Below are positions 8,779 through 16,514 of a DNA stretch of 64,000 nt, piece by piece. The notes beneath the pieces were generated by a model. It made no database searches, was not told the DNA's origin, and worked only from the letters and a program-made list of their open reading frames with translations. This DNA is from Gordonia amarae NBRC 15530 (GTDB lineage Bacteria; Actinomycetota; Actinomycetes; Mycobacteriales; Mycobacteriaceae), in contig NZ_BAED01000024.1 of assembly GCF_000241345.1 (NCBI RefSeq), forward strand, positions 53,264 to 117,263, in the 5' to 3' direction. The position numbers and the translations under genes are program-made. Numbering within the stretch: the stretch's first letter is position 1; each line of letters opens with the position of its first letter.

Positions 8779-10311
8779 ATGCCAAGTTTGTCCGACTCGA
8801 CCATTGCGCACGGCGCGGCAACCCCGGATGCCATCGCGCTGCGTGGCTCCGGCACCGTATTCACCTACAAGGAGGCCGCCGACGGCATCCGCGCGTATGC
8901 GGGCATGCTGCGCGACAAGGGTATCGAGGTCGGCGACCGGATCTTGTTCATCGCGCCGACGGTGCCTGAGTTCGCCATCGCCTACCTGGGCGTCAATGCG
9001 GTAGGCGCGATCGCCGTTCCCACCAACCCGCTGTGTACGCCGACGGAGCTGGGGTACTACATCGAGGATGCCGGGTGCAAGCTCGTCATCGCGTGGGACG
9101 GGATCTCCGCTGCCGCCCGTCAGGCGGCCGAGGCCGCGGGTGTCGAGTTCGTCCCCCTTGTGCAGGGTGCTGCCGCGACGTCAGGGACGCCGATCGATGA
9201 GCCGGTCGACATGGCCCCCGGTGACATCGCGTGCATCCTGTACACCTCGGGTACCACCGGCCGGCCCAAGGGTGCCGAGCTGACGGTCGGCAACCTGAAG
9301 GCGGCGACGCGGATCTCGCGACAGCTCGGTGGCTACGAAGAGGACGATGCGGTCGGTACCGCGCTCCCGCTGTTCCACGTCTTCGGACAGGCGTCGGTGA
9401 TGCTCCCCACCCTGGATGCGGGTGGCCCGCTGAGCCTGATGGCCCGGTTCCATCCGAAGGACTTCATCGACATGATGATCGAGGACAGGCTGACCATCGT
9501 CGGTGGTGTTCCGACGATGTGGAATGCGATGCTGCATGTGCCCGGTGAGGTGGAGCCTGGTGCGTTTGACCGGTTGCGGCTCGCGGTGTCCGGTGGAGCG
9601 TCGCTGCCGCTGGAGGTGCTGCAGGCCTTCCAGAGACGTTTCGGGTGCACCATCCTGGAGGGTTACGGTCTGACCGAAACCTGTGCGCTGGCTACGTTCT
9701 CGCGTCCGGGTGTGCCGGCGCCGGAGGGAACCGTCGGTGTGGCGGTCTTCGACGCCGAGGTCGAGGTGCGTGACGGCGAGGGCAATTCGGTCCCGACGGG
9801 TGAGCGCGGTGAGGTGTTCGTCCGGGGTCCGTTCGTGATGCGTGGATATTGGCAGCGTCCGGACGCCACGGCGGATACGATCATCGACGGCTGGCTCAAG
9901 ACCGGTGACATCGGTGAGCTCGACGCCGAGGGCAATCTGCGGATTGTGGACCGGGCCAAGGACCTGATCATCCGTGGCGGGTACAACGTGTACCCGAGTG
10001 AGATCGAGGAGACGTTGTACGCCCATCCGGACATCGTCGAGGCGGCTGTCGTGGGTGTGCCCGACAAGCACTACGGCGAGGAGGTCGTGGCGGTGGTCGC
10101 GGCGAGGCCGGGTTCGGGCCTGTCCGCCGAGGACGTGACCAACTGGTCCACTGAACGTCTTGCGGCGTACAAGTATCCGCGCGCGATCGTCTTTGTCGAG
10201 GAACTGCCGAAGGGTCCGTCGGGCAAGATCCTCAAGCGCGCCATCGACCGGGATCCGCTGCTCGCGGCGGTCGAGGAGTACCGGGCCGCCAAGGCCGCGG
10301 CCAAGGGCTGA
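8779..10311 (+). CDS. Long-chain acyl-CoA synthetase, copy 2
   Basis: This 510-residue adenylate-forming enzyme is collinear with copy 1 without gaps. It shows YTSGTTGRPKGAE, GYGLTET, GWLKTGDIG, the IIRGGYNVYPSEIEE hinge and the terminal PKGPSGKILKR lysine. Differences from copy 1 are scattered and mostly conservative; examples are CALATFSRPG for CGMATFSRPG after the TET motif and KDFIDMMIEDRL for KEFIDMIIENGV. These could tune acyl-chain preference. The start ATG at 8779 has a GAGGAAGAAG ribosome site. It feeds the WS/DGAT gene 57 bp downstream. Confidence 0.9.
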   Translation: MPSLSDSTIAHGAATPDAIALRGSGTVFTYKEAADGIRAYAGMLRDKGIEVGDRILFIAPTVPEFAIAYLGVNAVGAIAVPTNPLCTPTELGYYIEDAGCKLVIAWDGISAAARQAAEAAGVEFVPLVQGAAATSGTPIDEPVDMAPGDIACILYTSGTTGRPKGAELTVGNLKAATRISRQLGGYEEDDAVGTALPLFHVFGQASVMLPTLDAGGPLSLMARFHPKDFIDMMIEDRLTIVGGVPTMWNAMLHVPGEVEPGAFDRLRLAVSGGASLPLEVLQAFQRRFGCTILEGYGLTETCALATFSRPGVPAPEGTVGVAVFDAEVEVRDGEGNSVPTGERGEVFVRGPFVMRGYWQRPDATADTIIDGWLKTGDIGELDAEGNLRIVDRAKDLIIRGGYNVYPSEIEETLYAHPDIVEAAVVGVPDKHYGEEVVAVVAARPGSGLSAEDVTNWSTERLAAYKYPRAIVFVEELPKGPSGKILKRAIDRDPLLAAVEEYRAAKAAAKG

Positions 10312-10368
10312 CCGGCTTGTCCCCATCCGTCCGCAACTCTGTACATCTTTGACAGGCAAGGGTTTTTC

Positions 10369-11772
10369 ATGAAGCAATTGACAGGGCTCGACGCCTCCTT
10401 CTTGAATCTTGAGACCGGGCCGGTGTACGGCCACGTCAGCAGCATCGCCATCTACGATTCGCCCAACGCACCGGAACAGCTCACCGCCACCCGGCTCCGG
10501 GAACGGATGATGTCACGGATCCACAAGCTGCCGGTATTCCGGCACAAGCTGGTACCCGTTCCGATGGACCTGGATCAGCCGTACTGGTGTGACGACCCGG
10601 ATTTCGACATCAAGGCGCATATCTACGATGTCGGGATCGCCGCGCCGGGCAGCCGGGACCAGCTCAAGGAATTGGTCTCTCGGATCATCGCCCGCCCGCT
10701 GGACCGGTCGCGGCCGCTGTGGGAGATCGCGGTGATCAACGGGCTGGAGGACGGCAAGACCGCGGTGATCAGCACCGTGCACCATTCGCTGATCGACGGC
10801 GGATCCGGCAACGACATCAACTCCGTGCTGCTCGATCGTGATCCGCTGGCAGATCAGGAGAATCCGGCACCGGAGCCGTGGACCCCGGAACCGACCCCGG
10901 AGCCGCTGGCTCTGCTCACCTCGGCGATGACGGCCAACGCGCTGCGTCCGCTCAAGGCGGCCAAGCTGCAGTGGGAGATGTTCACCCAGCTCACCAAGCA
11001 GACGCCGAACTTCGCGGCGCTGGCGCCGCAGATGGCGTCGACGGCGAGGGCCGGTGCCGCCCGGCACACCGTCTTCAACGTCAAGCCGACGAATCGCCGG
11101 ATCTGGGAGCCGTTCCGGATTCCGCTCAGCGAGGTCAAGACCATCAAGTCGGCGGTGGGCGCGACCGTCAACGACGTGGTGATGGCCGAGTGCGCCGGCG
11201 GTCTGCGGGCCTGGTTGCAGGAGCACCACGAGCTGCCCGACAAGCCGCTCACGGTCAGCGTCCCGGTGTCGATCCGGGACGAGTCGGAGAAGGGAGCGCT
11301 CGGCAACAAGGTGTCGATGATCGTCACCGAACTGCCCACCGATGTCGACGATCCGATGGAGCGGCTCAAGTCGGTGCACGAGGCGATGAAACTCTCCAAG
11401 GAAGTGCACGACATGATGCCGATGTCGCAGATCATCGAGTTCGGTGACTTTGCCACTCCGGGTCTGTCGAGCATGGCGGCGCGGGCGATGCAGCGGGCCA
11501 ATACGGCCGGAGAAGTGATGCCGGCCCTCACCATCTCCAACGTTCCCGGCGCGCCGTGGGCAATGTATCTGTGTGGGGCCGAACTGCTGGAGTTCTACCC
11601 GGCGTCGATGATCGTCGACGGTCAGGCCCTCAACATCACCCTGCACAGCTATCACGGCAGCCTCGACTTCGGTCTGGTGGCGTGCCCGTCGGCGGTGCCG
11701 GATCTGAAGGGGATCGCCGACGCCATCGTCGCCGACCATCAGGCGCTGCTGGCGTCCGTTACCGCCAAGTAG
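10369..11772 (+). CDS. Wax ester synthase/diacylglycerol acyltransferase, copy 2
   Basis: The 467-residue WS/DGAT is a paralogue of the gene at 6128-7537. It keeps the N-terminal MKQLTGLDASFLN segment, the catalytic HHSLIDGG motif, and TVNDVVMAECAGGLR. It would make triacylglycerol or wax ester from acyl-CoA. Its last 14 bp overlap the 3' end of the convergent ABC exporter gene, and a perfect 17-bp-stem terminator lies 43 bp after its stop. Divergence between the copies suggests an old duplication that is still under selection. Confidence 0.93.
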   Translation: MKQLTGLDASFLNLETGPVYGHVSSIAIYDSPNAPEQLTATRLRERMMSRIHKLPVFRHKLVPVPMDLDQPYWCDDPDFDIKAHIYDVGIAAPGSRDQLKELVSRIIARPLDRSRPLWEIAVINGLEDGKTAVISTVHHSLIDGGSGNDINSVLLDRDPLADQENPAPEPWTPEPTPEPLALLTSAMTANALRPLKAAKLQWEMFTQLTKQTPNFAALAPQMASTARAGAARHTVFNVKPTNRRIWEPFRIPLSEVKTIKSAVGATVNDVVMAECAGGLRAWLQEHHELPDKPLTVSVPVSIRDESEKGALGNKVSMIVTELPTDVDDPMERLKSVHEAMKLSKEVHDMMPMSQIIEFGDFATPGLSSMAARAMQRANTAGEVMPALTISNVPGAPWAMYLCGAELLEFYPASMIVDGQALNITLHSYHGSLDFGLVACPSAVPDLKGIADAIVADHQALLASVTAK

Positions 11773-13516
11773 TCCCGGACCCCGCGCATACCGGATCACC
11801 ACAAACCGGATCAGAATGGCCGGCTCTCGCCACAGGCGAGAGCCGGCCATTTTGTAGGTGCACCACGTCGTCGGCGATCGCGGCCACGGCGTCGTCATGG
11901 GTGATCAGCAGAGTGGTGCGTCCGGCGGCCAGACGGCGCAACGGCTCGAGAATGCGTTGTGCCGACGCGTCATCGAGACCGGTGGTCGGTTCGTCGAGGA
12001 TGAGAACAGGGCTGTCGCGCAGTATCGCCCGGGCGATGGCCAGGCGCCGGCGCTGGCCGCCGGACAGGGTGAGTCCGTCCTCGGTCAACCGGGTGCCGTA
12101 TCCGTCGGGGAGCGCGCGGATGAACCTGTCGGCATCGGCGGCGATCGCCGCGTCGATGACGTCGGCCGTGGTCGCCCGTGGCCGTCCGTAGGCGATGTTG
12201 TCGGCGATGGTGCCCGCTTTGAGGGTGACCTGCTGGGGGAGCAGGGTGAGATGTTCGCGGAGCGATTGTGCGGTGACCCCGCCGATGTCGGTTCCCGCCA
12301 CCGTGATGGTCCCGCTGTCCGGGCGGACGAATCGGGTCAGCAGTGCGGCGAGCGTGGATTTGCCGGCGCCGCTGGGGCCGGTCAGCGCGACGATGCGGCC
12401 GGGCTCCAGGGTCAGTGACACCCCGTCGAGCACGGGTCCGTGGTCACGGTGCACGGTGACATCCCGGATCTCGACGGTGCCGCCGGTGCGGAGCGGCTGT
12501 GCGTCCGCCCTGTCGGTGTCGCCGGGCAGTTCGGCGAGGACGGCCAGGACACGTTCGGCGCTGACAGTGGCGGCCGCCATCGACAGCCGGGTGTCGGCGA
12601 TCTCCTGCATCTTCGGGTACAGCAACGCGAGATAGCCGGTCAGAGCCAGTAACTCACCGACGGAGAGATTGCCGGCACGCACCTGCCACGCGCCGGTGAT
12701 CGCGATCGCCAGGGTGACCAGCACCTCACCGACCCCCAGAACGGATCCGAAGCCGAGCTCGACCCGTGATTGGGCCAGGCGCGCGGCCATCCAGGCCTTG
12801 CCACGCAGGTGCAGGTCGCGGTGCTCGCGTGCCTGCTGGTTGTAGGCGACGGCGGTCTCGTGGCCGGTGAGCGCCGTGGTCACGGCCACCGCGATGTCGC
12901 TGTTGGCCAACCGTTCATGGCGGGTCGCGGAGGTCTGCCGCCTCGCGAACCACGCCGACGCCCACCACAGGGCCGGGATCGCCGCCAGCGCCACCACCGC
13001 CACCTGCCAGTTCATGACGAATGCGACCACGGCCAGCCCGACGACGTTCATCGTGGCGACGGCCAGTTGCAGAAGCCCCGAGCCGAGCAGGTGCTCGACG
13101 GCGTCGAGATCGTCGGAATGCCGGGTCACCAGGTCACCCACACCATAGCGACGGTGCGCGGCCACCGACAGCCGCTGGGTGTGCGCGAACAGGTTGTCGC
13201 GCAACCTGAGTACCACCCGTTCGGAGACGCCGAGCGCGGTCAGCTGGCCGGTGTAATCGGCGGCCGTGGAGGCTACGGTGATCCCGAGCCAGACGGCGGC
13301 GAGTACGGCGACATCTGCGAAGGTCGTCGCGGCCAGCGTGCCGTTGATGATGTCTGCCAGGACGAACACGGACAGTGTTTCGGCGGTGGCCGCCACCAGC
13401 AGCAGGGTTCCCGCTCCGAGATACCGGGAGCCCTCGCCTGCCGTGGCGAAACGCAGGTACTTCCACAGCGTGCGCAGCGACGGGGCTTCGGTGGTGGAGG
13501 GGTCGTGGTGGGCCAT
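11759..13516 (-). CDS. ABC exporter, fused membrane and ATPase domains
   Basis: The half-transporter has an N-terminal six-helix exporter domain (about residues 30-320) and a C-terminal ATPase with GPSGAGKST (Walker A), LSGGQRRR (signature) and VLILDEPTTGLDD (Walker B), plus the switch histidine in LLITHDD. It would work as a dimer in the membrane; the substrate is unknown. I prefer the ATG at 13516, preceded by GAAGGCGAG; the frame is open to a GTG at 13552. The 3' end is odd: the last ~30 residues are encoded by a terminator hairpin and the frame overlaps the neighbouring DGAT by 14 bp. The natural C-terminus was therefore probably lost. Confidence 0.87.
   Translation of the reverse strand: MAHHDPSTTEAPSLRTLWKYLRFATAGEGSRYLGAGTLLLVAATAETLSVFVLADIINGTLAATTFADVAVLAAVWLGITVASTAADYTGQLTALGVSERVVLRLRDNLFAHTQRLSVAAHRRYGVGDLVTRHSDDLDAVEHLLGSGLLQLAVATMNVVGLAVVAFVMNWQVAVVALAAIPALWWASAWFARRQTSATRHERLANSDIAVAVTTALTGHETAVAYNQQAREHRDLHLRGKAWMAARLAQSRVELGFGSVLGVGEVLVTLAIAITGAWQVRAGNLSVGELLALTGYLALLYPKMQEIADTRLSMAAATVSAERVLAVLAELPGDTDRADAQPLRTGGTVEIRDVTVHRDHGPVLDGVSLTLEPGRIVALTGPSGAGKSTLAALLTRFVRPDSGTITVAGTDIGGVTAQSLREHLTLLPQQVTLKAGTIADNIAYGRPRATTADVIDAAIAADADRFIRALPDGYGTRLTEDGLTLSGGQRRRLAIARAILRDSPVLILDEPTTGLDDASAQRILEPLRRLAAGRTTLLITHDDAVAAIADDVVHLQNGRLSPVARAGHSDPVCGDPVCAGSGTTWR
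11815..11851. terminator. Strong hairpin terminator inside the ABC gene 3' end
   Basis: A 17-bp perfect stem (AATGGCCGGCTCTCGCC and its complement) with a 3-nt ACA loop is followed by TT on the plus strand. It is well placed to end the WS/DGAT copy 2 transcript. On the minus strand the same bases are part of the ABC exporter open frame and encode its last residues. Confidence 0.85.
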
Positions 13517-13553
13517 GCTCGCCTTCGGTGAGTGCTTTCGGTGGTCAGACACA

Positions 13554-13657
13554 CGTCACGCCCGGAACCACGGCGGGCCCGGGCGTGACGGCAGGGGAGG
13601 TCAGTTGATCCGCATCACTGCCAGATCCACTCCCAGCGGCGCAGTGCCGGATTCCAC
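13554..13657 (-). promoter_or_regulatory. Candidate leader peptide plus hairpin upstream of ABC exporter
   Basis: On the minus strand an 18-codon ORF (GTG at 13657, TGA at 13601) is followed by a 12-bp-stem hairpin (CGTCACGCCCGG pairing with CCGGGCGTGACG, 13554-13590). The ABC start codon comes 38 bp later. This layout resembles translation-coupled attenuation ahead of drug exporters. The small ORF has only a weak ribosome site, so this remains speculative. Confidence 0.3.
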
Positions 13658-13841
13658 CGGCGCACCCTACGGCGGCGATGGGTGTTTCCGTGCGACCGAT
13701 TCCTATGGGAGCTAGCATGATTCGGCATGTGATTCCTTTCGTTGCGCCGGTTTCCCTACCGACACCACTGACTCTAGGAACCGAACCTGCCTGCTCCCTT
13801 GGCCGAACCTGTCAACCCGCTGAACGGTTCGTCCGGCTACA

Positions 13842-13888
13842 CGAACACCGCCAGAGTGGCTGGCGGGCAGCGACTCTGGCGGTGTTCG
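13842..13888 (-). terminator. Terminator of nsrR-hmp operon
   Basis: CGAACACCGCCAGAGT pairs perfectly over 16 bp with its complement around a 15-nt loop. It lies 18 bp beyond the stop codon of the membrane protein gene on the minus strand. Confidence 0.8.
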
Positions 13889-13905
13889 GATTGAAGGTTG
13901 CCGGT

Positions 13906-14340
13906 TCAGGTCTGGAGGAGCAGGGTGCCGAGGGTGATCAGCGCGGCTACCTTGACGATCTCGAATCCCACATAGACGAAGTGCGCATGGCTGCGGTGCG
14001 AATGGTCACCGCCGGCGAGCACCGCGTCCGAGCGTTTGGTGAGCGCCGGACGCACCCCGAGAATCTGGGCGGCCAGTGCCGCGACCGCGACCGCGACGGC
14101 GATCACGATGCCGGTATCGGTGAACGAACCGACGGCGACCGCGGCGATCAGCACCACCGCCCACACAGCCTCGACGGCATTGAGCGCGCGGAACACCAGT
14201 CGGCCGATGCCCAATCCGAGGGGAATGGTGATTCCCGGCGCCCGGAACTTCAGCGGGGCCTCGATGAACGAGATCGCGCTCACCATGCCGAGCCACACGA
14301 AGGTGATGGCCATGGCCAGTGCCTGGGCGCCGGACATCAT
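13906..14340 (-). CDS. Four-helix membrane protein, third gene of nsrR-hmp operon
   Basis: The 144-residue product has about four predicted membrane segments. Between the third and fourth is a histidine-rich stretch (GGDHSHRSHAHF) that could bind metal. Its ATG at 14340 overlaps the TGA stop of the flavohemoprotein gene (ATGA), so translation is probably coupled. I do not recognise a characterised family. The operon context suggests a role in nitric oxide or respiratory stress at the membrane, such as heme or metal handling, which is inference only. It is followed by a strong terminator. Confidence 0.75.
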   Translation of the reverse strand: MMSGAQALAMAITFVWLGMVSAISFIEAPLKFRAPGITIPLGLGIGRLVFRALNAVEAVWAVVLIAAVAVGSFTDTGIVIAVAVAVAALAAQILGVRPALTKRSDAVLAGGDHSHRSHAHFVYVGFEIVKVAALITLGTLLLQT

Positions 14341-15521
14341 GCCGCCCCGACGCGAACCAGTTCGGGACCGAAGGTCTCGTAGTGGATCTTGTTCTCCGGG
14401 ATCCCGCGCTCGATCAGCTGGGTGCGGATGGCGCTGAGGAACTCGGCCGGCCCGCACAGCAGTGCATGCGAATCATCGTGCAGCTCAACATTGTCCAGTG
14501 ACATGAACCCGCTGCGGACCCTGTCGGAGGCTCCGGGCACATGGCCTTCTTCGTACCACTGTGTGAGCTGTGCGTTCGGCAGCTGTTCGACAAGTGCGGC
14601 GAGCTGGCCGCGGTGCGGCTGGCGGGCGCGTGACTTGTCGGCATGCAGCACGATAACCTGTCGCGGATCCTGCTGGGCGGCAAGGGCGGTCAGCACACCG
14701 ATCGCCGGGGTGCAGCCGATGCCCGCGGAGGCGATGAGCAACGGGGTGCCGTCGTCGGGGACCACGAGATCACCGAACGGCGTGCTCACGTGCAGCGTGT
14801 CACCTTCGAAGACCTGCTCGTGCAGGAATCCCGACACCTCGCCGATGTTCTTGATGCTGATCTGCCAGTCGGGCCGGTCGGTCGCCCCGGTCAGCGAGTA
14901 CTGGCGGATCTGCCGGGCGCCGTCGGCCAGCGGTACTTGAACCGAGATGTACTGTCCGGCATGGAAGGACGGCAGCGCGGAGCCGTCGGCGGCGGCGAGG
15001 GTGAGGGAGACGGTGTCCGGGGACTCGTACCGTCGTTCGGTGACCACCACGTCGCGCCACACCTCGCCGGGTGCCACGCCCGCCTGCTTGTACAGGTCCT
15101 CCTCCTCCTGGATGAGCGCGTCGGCCATCTGCCAGTACAGGGCGTCCCAGGCCTCGGCGACCTCGGCGGTCACCGCTTCGCCGAGGACCTCGACGATGGC
15201 CTCGAACAGGTACTTGTGGACGATCTGGTACTGGTCGCGTGTGATGCCCAGCGATACGTGCTTGTGGGCGATGCGGTCCATGATGAATTTCTGCCGGGCC
15301 GGGTCCGGGAGCAGTTGCAGCTGGGCGTAGGCGGCGATGGAACCGGCCAGTGCCTGCGGCTGGGCACCGGTCTTCTGGTGGGTCCAGTTGAACAGGTTGT
15401 CGAGCAGGTCGGGGTGCGCGGCGAACATGCGCCCGTAGAAGTTCGGCGTGATCTCGGGGATCGCGGCACCCACGGCGGGCAGGGTGGCCTCGATGACCTT
15501 GAGATGTGATTCGGACAGCAT
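14337..15521 (-). CDS. hmp: Flavohemoprotein, nitric oxide dioxygenase
   Basis: The 394-residue product has an N-terminal globin domain (about 1-140, with a proximal-side HKHVSLGI segment), a FAD-binding ferredoxin-reductase domain (RQYSLTG) and an NAD-binding domain (GIGCTPAIGVL and a CGP near the C-terminus). This is the full Hmp architecture at normal length. It oxidises nitric oxide to nitrate in the cytoplasm using NAD(P)H and O2. I chose the ATG at 15521 because GGAG precedes it and it matches the usual MLSxxxLxVIxATLP start; the frame is open further upstream. It lies 77 bp downstream of nsrR. Confidence 0.95.
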   Translation of the reverse strand: MLSESHLKVIEATLPAVGAAIPEITPNFYGRMFAAHPDLLDNLFNWTHQKTGAQPQALAGSIAAYAQLQLLPDPARQKFIMDRIAHKHVSLGITRDQYQIVHKYLFEAIVEVLGEAVTAEVAEAWDALYWQMADALIQEEEDLYKQAGVAPGEVWRDVVVTERRYESPDTVSLTLAAADGSALPSFHAGQYISVQVPLADGARQIRQYSLTGATDRPDWQISIKNIGEVSGFLHEQVFEGDTLHVSTPFGDLVVPDDGTPLLIASAGIGCTPAIGVLTALAAQQDPRQVIVLHADKSRARQPHRGQLAALVEQLPNAQLTQWYEEGHVPGASDRVRSGFMSLDNVELHDDSHALLCGPAEFLSAIRTQLIERGIPENKIHYETFGPELVRVGAA

Positions 15522-15598
15522 TGCTACTCCAATCTGTGCCGGGGGCTTTCCGGCTGTTTCGATGTCCAGGCGGGCGACCTGGGACACGTTGTGGTGGG

Positions 15599-16075
15599 TT
15601 ATCCGGCGTCGGAGTTCGTGACGTCGGAAGGAGCTGTGCGGGAGGGTTTTCCGAGGTTCAGTAGCGTGACCCGGGTGGGCGGCGCGGTGAGTTCGTCGAT
15701 CGTGTGTTCATCGAGCGAGGCGTAGAAGGCCCGCTGCGCTTGGGCGAGCGCGCCCCGCAGCCGGCAGTTGCCCTTCAGTGGACAGGGTTGTGGCCCTTCG
15801 CAATCGACCACTTCACCGTCGCCTTCGAGTCTGCGGGCGAGCCAGCCGACCTGTGCGCTGCGGCCGAGTTCGGTGATCGCGATGCCGCCCGCACGTCCGC
15901 GCCGCGAGTGGATGATCCCGAGCTCGCTGAGCCGGCTGACCACCTTGGCGACGTGGGTGTAGGGCACCGCCAGCTCCGCCGCCAGATCCCGGGAGGTGAG
16001 CGTGGTGTCCGCCGGGGCGGTGACCAGGCGCATCACCACGCGGAGTCCGATGTCGGTGAAGCGGGTGAGTTGCAT
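15599..16075 (-). CDS. nsrR: NO-sensing Rrf2-family repressor NsrR
   Basis: The 158-residue Rrf2 winged-helix protein begins MQLTRFTDIGLR. It carries three cysteines spaced C-x5-C-x5-C (residues 92, 98, 104) and Asp8. This matches the Asp plus three Cys 4Fe-4S ligands established for Streptomyces coelicolor NsrR. Nitrosylation of the cluster releases DNA. It is the first gene of an operon with hmp, and a matching operator lies 16-38 bp upstream of its start, so it should repress its own operon. Confidence 0.94.
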   Translation of the reverse strand: MQLTRFTDIGLRVVMRLVTAPADTTLTSRDLAAELAVPYTHVAKVVSRLSELGIIHSRRGRAGGIAITELGRSAQVGWLARRLEGDGEVVDCEGPQPCPLKGNCRLRGALAQAQRAFYASLDEHTIDELTAPPTRVTLLNLGKPSRTAPSDVTNSDAG

Positions 16076-16090
16076 AAACCCAGGTAACTA

Positions 16091-16113
16091 AATTGGCATC
16101 TCTAATGTCAATT
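16091..16113. promoter_or_regulatory. NsrR operator
   Basis: The 23-bp near-palindrome reads AATTG-N-CAT-N5-ATG-N-CAATT. It fits the 11-1-11 inverted-repeat layout of NsrR sites, with 8 of 11 positions symmetric, and is A/T-rich against the background. It lies 16-38 bp upstream of the nsrR start codon, over the expected promoter. Confidence 0.75.
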
Positions 16114-16118
16114 AAAAC

Positions 16119-16132
16119 GTGACCCGGGTCAC
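16119..16132. promoter_or_regulatory. GTGA-N6-TCAC palindrome (CRP/FNR-type box)
   Basis: GTGACCCGGGTCAC is a perfect 14-bp palindrome 5 bp from the NsrR operator. The GTGA/TCAC arms fit CRP/GlxR-type regulators, although the outer T and A are missing. It could join the nsrR promoter to carbon or oxygen regulation, or serve the divergent DUF3068 gene. Confidence 0.4.
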
Positions 16133-16514
16133 CGGCTGTCTGTGTAAGTGGGGGCGAAGGTCCCTGGGCGTTCGGGCATGAGGGCTCAGGGGGTCGCGGA
16201 GCGGTTGTTCCGGCGGGCGGGGATCGGGTGCGGGGCCGTGTTGGACGAGATGGTGTGGCGGTGAGGGGATGTGACGGTCGTGAGAAGTGGTGGGCCGGAT
16301 TCACTATCCCAAAATTGGTACGCCCGTTGTGTGTCGTGGGCCGTCTCTGTATCCTTGCTGTGCCGCATATCGCATTTCTTTGTGCACCATGCGGACTGAT
16401 TTGGGGGGAACCCGCCGGGTTCATGTTGTTGGCTTCACGACACGCCGCATATGTGCATGCTCGGCGTGCCGTCGATGCCGCATTTCCTCTGTGTTCAACA
16501 GAAAGCGGGAATAC

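Larger units (their letters stand above)
4521..11772 (+). repeat. Tandemly duplicated ACS + WS/DGAT cassette
   Basis: Unit 1 (4521-7537) and unit 2 (about 8764-11772) each contain an acyl-CoA synthetase of exactly 510 residues followed, 57-59 bp later, by a wax ester synthase/DGAT. Similarity continues outside the reading frames: both synthetases are preceded by GAGGAAGAAG ... CCGACATGCCAAGT, and both acyltransferases by a matching CTGTAYATCT ... AAGGGTTTT leader before ATGAAGCA. That points to duplication of the whole segment. A phosphotriesterase-family gene separates the units. Confidence 0.85.
13517..13905. other. 389-bp gap between ABC exporter and nitrosative-stress operon
   Basis: This stretch holds a candidate leader ORF with hairpin (13554-13657) and the terminator of the nsrR-hmp operon (13842-13888), both listed separately. 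The part from 13658 to 13841 is less GC-rich and contains GCTAGCATG and CTCTAGGAACC segments, but I see no conserved gene in it. Confidence 0.5.
16076..16514. other. 439-bp gap between nsrR and DUF3068 gene 1
   Basis: The gap holds the NsrR operator and an adjacent GTGA-N6-TCAC palindrome (listed separately), and must contain the promoter of the plus-strand DUF3068 gene. A GGGGGGAACCC tract at about 16404-16414 recalls one c-di-AMP riboswitch block, but the remaining conserved blocks are not found. I see no further gene. Confidence 0.5.

Noticed and set aside
16404..16414. GGGGGGAACCC tract suggesting a c-di-AMP riboswitch
   Set aside because: The other conserved blocks of the ydaO motif were not found around it.
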